Assembly (NCBI GenBank): GCA_964559125.1
Contig: CAZLGW010000002.1
Location: 62,001 to 126,000, forward strand
Reading direction: 5' to 3'
DNA length: 64,000 nucleotides
Source of the DNA: Ravibacter sp964559125
GTDB taxonomy: Bacteria; Bacteroidota; Bacteroidia; Cytophagales; Spirosomataceae
Both the position numbers and the translations under genes were made by a program. The notes beneath the pieces are model-generated. The model saw only the letters and a list, made by a program, of their open reading frames with translations, was not told the DNA's origin and did no database searches. Positions 58,277 to 64,000 of the stretch are shown here, piece by piece; positions within the stretch are counted from its first letter, which is position 1, and every line of letters begins with the position of its first letter.

Positions 58277-59515
58277 CTATTCCTCAAGAAAATCCAAATC
58301 TCTGTTGTGAGTCTCAGGAATAGTCAGCGTACTGTAAAAGCCGATGGCATAGCATATAAGTCCTACCAGTGCGCCCGCTTCCACTACCGAAAACGATCCT
58401 TTAAAGAAGCCGTAAAGCGTGGTCATTCCTACCACGGTACCTCTTACCATATTGGGTACTGTCGTCGCAGCAGTGGCCCGCAGATTGGTGCCGAATTGCT
58501 CCGCTCCGATGGTCACAAACATGGCCCAGTAGCCAATACCGAATCCGAGTACTACGCAAAGCGCATAAATTGTGTTCGATTCCCTGATCCCTCCGAAGAG
58601 ATAGACGATACTTCCGACGAATGAAATAAACATCAGCAGGAATACGGCTTTTTTCCTGGAATGGAGCTTATGGCTGATTACACCGCTCAGCAGATCACCT
58701 ACGGAAAGACCGACATAGCACCACATAATAGCCAGTCCCGGCTGGATACCTCCGTTTACGCCCAGAAACTGGCCGAACTCATTACCGAAAGTAGCCAGGA
58801 TGCCGATTACAAACCAGGTGGGCATCCCTATGCCTATACATTTAATATACCTTGAAAACCGGCTCCAGTTCGTGAAAAACATAAAAAAGTTGCCCCTTGA
58901 TATGTGCTTTTGTTCTTTTATATTTTCGAAGATCCCCGACTCGAAGACCCCTATACGAAGCAGCAGCAATAAAATGCCGAGTCCGCCACCGATAAAATAG
59001 GCGGTGCGCCAGTCGAACAGCTCGACTGTAAAATAGGCGACTATTGCACCCAGTAACCCTATTCCTGCTACCAGTGAAGTCCCGATCGCTCTCAGCCTGT
59101 TCGGGAGGATTTCTGATACCAGCGTAATCCCGGCGCCCAGCTCACCTGCAAGCCCGACGCCCGCAATGAAACGTAAAATTTTGTAGGTAGAAGCATCCTG
59201 TACGAAACCACAGGCGATATTAGCCAGCGAATAGGTCAGGATAGAACCAAAAAGCACGGAAAGCCGCCCTTTTTTGTCACCCAGTACTCCCCAGAGGATA
59301 CCTCCAATGAGAAGTCCGCTCATCTGCCAGTTAAGAATGGAAGCGCCTATGGATGAAATTTCGGAAGCCGACAAGCCGAGAGACTCCAGGCTGGGGATCC
59401 TCACTATCCCGAACAGAAGCAGGTCATATATGTCGACAAAATATCCGAGGGCAGCTACAATTACGGGAATACTTAAAAGGTGGGCAAGGTCGCTTTTTTC
59501 TGTTTGAGTCGTCAT
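58277..59515 (-). CDS. MFS transporter
   Basis: A 412-residue carrier with twelve predicted helices. WGVLGDKKGRLSVLFGS near residue 77 is the loop 2-3 signature (GxLxDRxGRR-like), and GAGITLVSEILPNRLRAIGTSL near 132 fits helix 5 of the metabolite:H+ symporter branch. The matching loop 8-9 is HKLHSRKKAVFLL. The charged cytoplasmic loops have the positive-inside pattern. The substrate, probably a sugar or organic acid, is unknown. No gene shares its operon. Confidence 0.87.
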   Translation of the reverse strand: MTTQTEKSDLAHLLSIPVIVAALGYFVDIYDLLLFGIVRIPSLESLGLSASEISSIGASILNWQMSGLLIGGILWGVLGDKKGRLSVLFGSILTYSLANIACGFVQDASTYKILRFIAGVGLAGELGAGITLVSEILPNRLRAIGTSLVAGIGLLGAIVAYFTVELFDWRTAYFIGGGLGILLLLLRIGVFESGIFENIKEQKHISRGNFFMFFTNWSRFSRYIKCIGIGMPTWFVIGILATFGNEFGQFLGVNGGIQPGLAIMWCYVGLSVGDLLSGVISHKLHSRKKAVFLLMFISFVGSIVYLFGGIRESNTIYALCVVLGFGIGYWAMFVTIGAEQFGTNLRATAATTVPNMVRGTVVGMTTLYGFFKGSFSVVEAGALVGLICYAIGFYSTLTIPETHNRDLDFLEE

Positions 59516-59708
59516 TTAGTGGTTTGTAAAAATTTAGAGAAATAGAGTAGGCGTACTAATCTGAGATGATATTATCTGGATAACCGGGAAGATTTTGTTT
59601 TTATGCTTATTTTTAACGCATCAAAGTACAAAAGCTGTTTGACCCTTTTTCTTAACGCTCTGTACTGGATATTTTTTTCACATTTAATCACATAAATATT
59701 AATACCCA

Positions 59709-60632
59709 ATGAAAATTACTGTAGTAGGCGCCGGAGCAGTCGGAGCGACCACCGCCGACAACATTATCCGTCGCGAACTTGCAGAAGAGGTTGTACTGCT
59801 CGATATTAAAGAAGGAGTGGCAGAAGGGAAGTCCCTGGATATGTACCAGACTGCCGCCCTGTTAGGCTTTAATACCCTGCCGGTCGGCAGTACCAATGAT
59901 TACGAGAAGACCAAAGGGTCGGATGTAGTCGTCATTACTTCTGGTCTGCCGCGCAAGCCGGGAATGACGCGTGAGGAGCTTATCGGTGTGAATGCAGATA
60001 TTGTAAAATCTGTTACTCAGAATGTCCTTAAGTATTCCCCCAAGGCGATTCTTGTCATAGTATCCAACCCGATGGACACCATGACCTACCTGGCTTTCAG
60101 GGAGGCAGGTATTCCTAAAAAGCGTATTATCGGAATGGGCGGCGCCCTCGATAGCGCACGTTTTAAGACTTATCTTGCTCTTGAAATGGGAGTGACGCCG
60201 AATGATATCGACGGTATGGTGATCGGCGGACACGGAGATACCACTATGATCCCGCTGACCCGTCTTGCTACTTATAACGGTATCCCGGTAAGCCGTTTCC
60301 TTTCGGAAGACAAGCTCGCTAAGATCGCTGCCGATACTATGGTGGGAGGGGCAACCCTTACCAGGCTGATCGGTACTTCGGCATGGTATGCTCCGGGCGC
60401 AGCGACTGCTTTCATAGTAGAAAGTATCGTGCGTAACCAGCGCAGGATCGTACCCTGCAGCGTATATCTGAACGGCGAATACGGACAGAAAGACATTTTC
60501 ATGGGTGTACCGGTAGTGATCGGGCGCAATGGCTGGGAGAAGATCATCAACCTCCGCCTGAGTGAAAAGGAAAAAGCTGCTTTCGCGAAATCGGCAGAGG
60601 CGGTAAGGGCTATGAACGCGGTGTTGCCTTAG
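59709..60632 (+). CDS. mdh: Malate dehydrogenase
   Basis: A 307-residue LDH-type malate dehydrogenase of the TCA cycle. The NAD motif is VGAGAVGATTADNI (about 4-17) with the NAD-selecting acidic residue in VVLLDIKEG, and the substrate arginines lie in SGLPRKPGMTREEL (about 80) and after VSNPMDTMTYLAF. The catalytic His is in GGHGDTTMIPL near residue 176. Length and motifs are those of the Bacteroidota/Chlorobi type. It stands alone. A long AT-rich leader precedes it; no clear promoter is seen. Confidence 0.97.
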   Translation: MKITVVGAGAVGATTADNIIRRELAEEVVLLDIKEGVAEGKSLDMYQTAALLGFNTLPVGSTNDYEKTKGSDVVVITSGLPRKPGMTREELIGVNADIVKSVTQNVLKYSPKAILVIVSNPMDTMTYLAFREAGIPKKRIIGMGGALDSARFKTYLALEMGVTPNDIDGMVIGGHGDTTMIPLTRLATYNGIPVSRFLSEDKLAKIAADTMVGGATLTRLIGTSAWYAPGAATAFIVESIVRNQRRIVPCSVYLNGEYGQKDIFMGVPVVIGRNGWEKIINLRLSEKEKAAFAKSAEAVRAMNAVLP

Positions 60633-60640
60633 AAATGTTT

Positions 60641-60715
60641 TAACCGCAAAGGGCGCGAAGGACGCAAAGATGGCGCAAAGGATAACTCTTGTGCTTTTTG
60701 CGCCTTTTGCGGTTA
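60641..60715. repeat. AACCGCAAAGG/CCTTTTGCGGTT intergenic repeat
   Basis: TAACCGCAAAGGGCGC (60641-60656) pairs with GCGCCTTTTGCGGTTA (60700-60715) over 16 bp with one wobble. Between them GACGCAAAG and GGCGCAAAGG repeat the same theme. The right arm contains the TAA stop of the gamma-carbonic-anhydrase-like gene. It sits between that gene and the convergent mdh. Confidence 0.8.
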
Positions 60716-61225
60716 ATCCTTAAACCATCCGGCGTATTTTACGTAGTTGTGGGCCGTCCGGATATTGAACTCCCTTTGTTCATCCGATACTTTCTTGAGA
60801 AATTTCGCAGGGTTACCGGCATATATGCTGCCTTTCTCCACGACCTTTCCCTGCGTTACTATAGCACCGGCGGCGACGATAGCACCCTCTTCGATTACTG
60901 CGCCGTCCATTACGATAGCTCCCATACCGATCAGTACGTTATCCCGGATGGTGCATCCATGTACAATGGCATTGTGCCCGATCGAAACGTAGCTGCCGAT
61001 AGTAGTGTCTGCCTTCAGGTAGGTACAGTGGATGACGGCGCCATCCTGGATATTGGTGTAATCTCCTATCCTGATACTATTGACATCGCCCCTGACTACT
61101 GCATTGAACCACACGGTGCAGAATTCCCCCATTTGGACATCTCCTATGAGGGTGGCGGTCTCTGCAAACCAGCAATCATTTCGGAAAGAAGGCGTGAAGC
61201 CTCTGACGGATTTAATCAAAGCCAT
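60713..61225 (-). CDS. Gamma-carbonic anhydrase-like hexapeptide-repeat protein
   Basis: A 170-residue left-handed beta-helix protein of the YrdA/PaaY/gamma-carbonic-anhydrase group. Hexapeptide repeats run from VNSIRIGDYTNIQDGAVIHC to VLIGMGAIVMDGAVIEEGAIVAAGAIVTQG. Three His residues suited to a zinc site are in VIHC, IGHNAIVHG. The catalytic Glu/Gln pattern is not obvious, so activity is uncertain. The C-terminal helix packs on the prism. Its stop lies in a repeat element. Confidence 0.9.
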   Translation of the reverse strand: MALIKSVRGFTPSFRNDCWFAETATLIGDVQMGEFCTVWFNAVVRGDVNSIRIGDYTNIQDGAVIHCTYLKADTTIGSYVSIGHNAIVHGCTIRDNVLIGMGAIVMDGAVIEEGAIVAAGAIVTQGKVVEKGSIYAGNPAKFLKKVSDEQREFNIRTAHNYVKYAGWFKD

Positions 61226-61391
61226 TTTAATTTCGTTGTTTAGCGGATCCGGTGCATCGTACGGGAGATGCCCGGTAGTCCGGCTGATGTATGGCTGTAA
61301 AGATAAAGTTCTTTAAGAAATCTACCTGCTCCCGGTGTTTCCCTGCTATAGAAAATTGCGACCAACCCGTATGACAAAAAGCGGATGTATA

Positions 61392-61422
61392 TTTGAATTT
61401 TGCCGATAGTTTACAAAATTTG
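61392..61422 (+). promoter_or_regulatory. Putative ompA-like gene promoter
   Basis: TTTG (61392-61395), 19 bases, then AAAATTTG (61415-61422), which differs from TAnnTTTG at its first base. The start codon is 39 bases downstream. Confidence 0.5.
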
Positions 61423-61460
61423 TTAAACATTACTTTTTCTGAACCACTGACTAATCGGGT

Positions 61461-62894
61461 ATGCATGCTCCCAGGAAAACATCTCTTCCGGCTACCACTT
61501 TTATCCGGCTTTCTGCAGCGGTACTTACCTTGTTGCTTTCTCTTAGTGTGAGCGGCAGCCTCCAGGCGCAGGTTCTGGACCGGATAGGCAGGCAGATTGA
61601 ACGAAAAGCGGTTGACCGCGCCAACCGGAAGATTGACCGTACCATCGATAAGGGCCTTGACAAGGTAGAAGAAGCCCTGGACGAAAGTGTAAAGGGGAAT
61701 AAAAGCCAGGGCTCCTCAGGGAGCGCCAAAGAAGATAAAGGATCTGTAAAATCGCCGGAGCCGTCGCGTGGAGAACAGGCCGGCGTACAGGCTGACAGCG
61801 ATGAGAAACCGGCAGAGGAAGAAAACCCGGTTGAAACGAAGGAACCCTCATTTGCCGTATACAGCAAATATGATTTCGTGCCGGGAGAAAAGCTTATTGT
61901 TTTTGAAGACTTTTCGCAGGATCAGGTAGGCGATTTCCCGTCCAAATGGAACACAAACGCTTCCGGGGAGATCGTAAATCTCGAAGGGAGCAATTCCAAA
62001 TGGCTTGCCTTTACCTCATCGGGAACGCTGATCCCGGAATTCATAGACCAACTGCCCGAAAATTTTACGATAGAGTTTGATCTTGCCGTAATTCCCGGCT
62101 ACAGTTTTTATGACCAGCCTCTGACCGTATCGATGGTCAATCTGGAGAGCCAGAAAGATTTTGCACGTTGGCAGCGTTTCGGAAGAGACAGGGGGAGCGG
62201 GGTGCAGCTCGGATTTCATCCCCAGGACGCCGGAAATCGTCCGGCAGGTGTTATGTCGGTTGAGATCTGGGAGGACGGAAAGCGGATCATGGAAAACGAC
62301 AAGCCGCAGTTCGCTTCTTTCAGCAGAGTCAATAACATGGTAAAGGTGGCTATCTGGAGGCAGAAACAGAGAGTAAGGCTGTACGTAAATGAAGCGAAAG
62401 TCTGGGATCTGCCGAGGGCTTTTTCCAATGAAGTAGCCTACAACAGCCTGATCTTCAGTCGTGCAGATGCCAAGGAGGGAAACCAGTTTTATATTTCCAA
62501 CCTGAGATTAGCGGTAGGGGCGCCCGATACCCGGCACAAGCTCATAAATGAAGGAAAATTTGCTACTACCGGGATTTATTTTAATTCAGGTTCTGCGACA
62601 ATCAGGCCGGAATCCTACGGAGTGCTGAAGGAAATAGCCGCCGTTTTGAAGGAAAACCCGGCAGTCAGGGTCAATATTGTCGGCCATACGGACAATGACG
62701 GCAGCGCTGACCTGAATCTCAGGCTCAGCAGGGACCGTGCCGGATCCGTTAAAGAAGCTCTGCAGAAAGAATTCGGGGTCGAAGCTTCCAGGCTGGAATC
62801 AGACGGGAAAGGAGCAACCGAACCGGTTGGGGACAATGCGACCAGCGAGGGAAAAGCAGCCAACAGGAGGGTGGAGTTTATCAAGATGGGGTAG
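61461..62894 (+). CDS. OmpA family protein with central beta-sandwich
   Basis: A 477-residue protein. A signal peptide (about 1-35, ending in LQAQ) is followed by a charged helical, low-complexity region with RQIERKAVDRANRKIDRTI and an acidic, Ser-rich stretch to about 125. The middle (about 145-355) resembles a jelly-roll sugar-binding fold (LIVFEDFSQDQVGDFPSKWN). The last 110 residues are OmpA-like and bind peptidoglycan: GIYFNSGSATIRPES, VNIVGHTDNDGSADLNLRLSRDRA and ANRRVEF. This plan is common in Bacteroidota outer membranes. The stop overlaps the convergent GNAT gene by 14 bases. Confidence 0.9.
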   Translation: MHAPRKTSLPATTFIRLSAAVLTLLLSLSVSGSLQAQVLDRIGRQIERKAVDRANRKIDRTIDKGLDKVEEALDESVKGNKSQGSSGSAKEDKGSVKSPEPSRGEQAGVQADSDEKPAEEENPVETKEPSFAVYSKYDFVPGEKLIVFEDFSQDQVGDFPSKWNTNASGEIVNLEGSNSKWLAFTSSGTLIPEFIDQLPENFTIEFDLAVIPGYSFYDQPLTVSMVNLESQKDFARWQRFGRDRGSGVQLGFHPQDAGNRPAGVMSVEIWEDGKRIMENDKPQFASFSRVNNMVKVAIWRQKQRVRLYVNEAKVWDLPRAFSNEVAYNSLIFSRADAKEGNQFYISNLRLAVGAPDTRHKLINEGKFATTGIYFNSGSATIRPESYGVLKEIAAVLKENPAVRVNIVGHTDNDGSADLNLRLSRDRAGSVKEALQKEFGVEASRLESDGKGATEPVGDNATSEGKAANRRVEFIKMG

Positions 62895-63219
62895 CGCCCG
62901 GGACAAAAAGAAGCTCACTGGCTTTTTCGTCATTTTCAATTACTTTCCTGGCAAAAGGGCAAAGGGGAAGGATCCTGATGTCGTTTTCGCGTGCAAATTT
63001 CACTGCAGCATTCACTATTTCAGAGCCTATGCCTTTACCCGCATAGGGTGAATACACTTCGGTGTGGTCGATGATAATCCGTTTTGACCCCGACCATGTA
63101 TAGGTCAGTTCGCCTGCCTGGACCTCTCCGTCAAGGGCTTTGATCACTCCGTTCTGACCGTTGTCTTCTCTGATAAAATCCATAACGCTGTGTTTTGCGC
63201 AATAAGGGGTTTCACTCAC
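62881..63219 (-). CDS. Small GNAT-like N-acetyltransferase (YjdJ-type)
   Basis: A 112-residue protein of the short GNAT subgroup. It contains IIIDHTEVYSPYAGKGIGSEIVNAAVKFARENDIRILPLCPFARKVI, where the GKGIG loop binds the acetyl-CoA pyrophosphate and the CPFARK ending is the usual signature. Start is 63219 or the ATG 63183 (MDFIRE). The substrate is unknown. It lies 4 bases after the M23 peptidase gene and overlaps the ompA-like stop. Confidence 0.88.
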   Translation of the reverse strand: MSETPYCAKHSVMDFIREDNGQNGVIKALDGEVQAGELTYTWSGSKRIIIDHTEVYSPYAGKGIGSEIVNAAVKFARENDIRILPLCPFARKVIENDEKASELLFVPGATPS

Positions 63220-63223
63220 CCGG

Positions 63224-64000
63224 TTACTCCCATTCCACTACTTTTGCTTCCATTAGCTGGGTTAGCGGATTATATGGTTCGGGTAGTCCCTCGTCGGTAA
63301 TTTTAAGGTACATAAAATGAAGATGTGTAGGCGAGCGCGGTGGCCAGGCATTGAACCCGGTACGTCCCATCTTCCCGAGCACATCGCCGGTTTTGACCCA
63401 TTGTCCGGGACGAACGTCTACCGTGCTGTTATGGGCGTAATACAGGAGTGCATCGAGGCAGGGGTTGTATATCCACACATAGTTGCCGCCGCGCCACTGG
63501 CTTTCCGGGGTCCAGTCCTGGCGGATACCCAGTACGAGCCCGCCTGTAAAGGCCAGTACATCCACCGGTTCACACATAATATCGTCTATGCCGTCATTGT
63601 TCCTGTCCTTGATAAAGATGTCGTGTGCGGGATGACTCTTGCGGACCCGAGAGTCGAAAAAGTCGAAGCCGGCCGGCCGGTACCCTTTTCCCCGGCCTCC
63701 TATGGAGCTTTTCGGGTAATACCCTCTTACGGGAAACACATAACCGTCCGCCAGGTCCTTCCGGCAATCCTGCCAGAAAGGTTCGGTTATTTGCCGGAGT
63801 TCCAGGAAAAGCGTCTTAAACGCTAAAGACGCCGAATCGGGAGTGATCGTGCTGTCACCGATATTCTGGTAAAGCGTCTCGAATTTCCGGCAGCTCAGCA
63901 TAAGCGGATCGGTCTCTTCCTCGTGAGAAGGAGCGTACAAGGGTTCCGAGCTCTTCCAGACTATGGCTAAAAAAAGCGTAAAAAATAAAAGGACGGCTTT
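63224..64000 (-). CDS. M23 family metallopeptidase (5' end outside the window)
   Basis: The frame stays open to the window edge, so the N-terminus is missing. At the edge a hydrophobic stretch (KAVLLFFTLFLAIVW) forms a signal peptide or anchor, which shows that the TTG at 63940 is not the start. The LytM/M23 zinc endopeptidase domain has GFDFFDSRVRKSHPAHDIF near the first His/Asp ligands, a loop with RNNDGIDD, YYAHNSTVDVRPGQWV, and THLHFMYL holding the HxH motif. Such enzymes cut peptidoglycan cross-bridges or act as activators. It is followed by the small GNAT gene after 4 bases. Confidence 0.88.
   Translation of the reverse strand, partial: KAVLLFFTLFLAIVWKSSEPLYAPSHEEETDPLMLSCRKFETLYQNIGDSTITPDSASLAFKTLFLELRQITEPFWQDCRKDLADGYVFPVRGYYPKSSIGGRGKGYRPAGFDFFDSRVRKSHPAHDIFIKDRNNDGIDDIMCEPVDVLAFTGGLVLGIRQDWTPESQWRGGNYVWIYNPCLDALLYYAHNSTVDVRPGQWVKTGDVLGKMGRTGFNAWPPRSPTHLHFMYLKITDEGLPEPYNPLTQLMEAKVVEWE

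Noticed and set aside
1..64000. tRNA, rRNA, riboswitch or insertion-sequence copies
   Set aside because: No cloverleaf with a TTCGA-type T-arm, rRNA core sequence, recognisable riboswitch or transposase was seen on either strand by eye. A tRNAscan or Rfam run would be needed to exclude them fully.

Overview
The window looks like chromosome from a member of the Bacteroidota, probably a free-living aerobe near the Sphingobacteriia/Chitinophagia/Cytophagia. The reasons are protein families typical of that phylum: two large esterase-like proteins with type IX secretion (T9SS) C-terminal sorting tails, a putative porin, a PorT-like beta-barrel, a PepSY-like lipoprotein, many lipoproteins and a short NuoG. 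Near-consensus Bacteroidota promoters (TTTG, about 19-20 nt, TAnnTTTG) precede several genes, most clearly nuoA and the pspC-like gene. Shine-Dalgarno sequences are mostly absent. I found no rRNA, tRNA, CRISPR array, integrase or complete insertion sequence. Identification below species level is not possible from this sequence alone.

Layout. 1-10.3 kb: end of a GNAT gene, a small lipoprotein, a PQQ/cytochrome c lipoprotein dehydrogenase divergent from a Crp/Fnr regulator, a phospholipase C/S1-P1-like hydrolase, ung, apaG, a methyltransferase, and an SMP-30 lactonase divergent from xylulokinase. 10.5-21 kb: prfA, a BatD-like protein, aroC, apbE, a RelE/ParE-type toxin-antitoxin pair, an ABC exporter pair next to a TesA-like esterase (the tesA-ybbA-ybbP neighbourhood), and a small beta-barrel. 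21.3-30.5 kb: one long minus-strand operon, nuoABCDEFGHI, whose last gene encodes an unusual fusion of a GNAT-like domain to a shortened MiaA-type tRNA prenyltransferase. nuoJ-N are not here. 30.5-36 kb: two paralogous secreted SGNH/sialate-esterase-like proteins with Ig-like repeats and T9SS tails. 36-40.1 kb: obgE, adk, a family 2 glycosyltransferase and hemL. 40.2-45.7 kb: putative porin, miaE and an AddB-like PD-(D/E)XK nuclease. 45.7-50.1 kb: small conserved genes, a three-gene PspC/LiaF-type envelope module, a TrpF-like barrel lacking its catalytic Cys, and an MscS channel. 50.1-59.5 kb: DUF1460 amidase-like protein, GH67-like glycosidase, cation/proton antiporter, sugar isomerase-like and Gfo/Idh/MocA proteins, PepSY-like lipoprotein, MFS transporter. 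59.7-64 kb: mdh, gamma-carbonic anhydrase-like protein, OmpA protein, small GNAT and the body of an M23 peptidase running off the window.

How the genes work together. Respiration is represented by the peripheral arm plus NuoA/H of complex I, ApbE, malate dehydrogenase and the PQQ dehydrogenase. Sugar use is represented by xylulokinase, SMP-30, the GH67-like enzyme, the isomerase-like and Gfo/Idh proteins and the MFS carrier. tRNA A37 hypermodification is hinted at by the MiaA fusion and MiaE. Envelope functions are widespread. The best candidate for something undescribed is the GNAT-like/MiaA fusion that is translationally coupled to nuoI. A second theme is a set of five unrelated intergenic repeat elements, each placed on or next to the 3' end of a gene, several of them containing that gene's stop codon.
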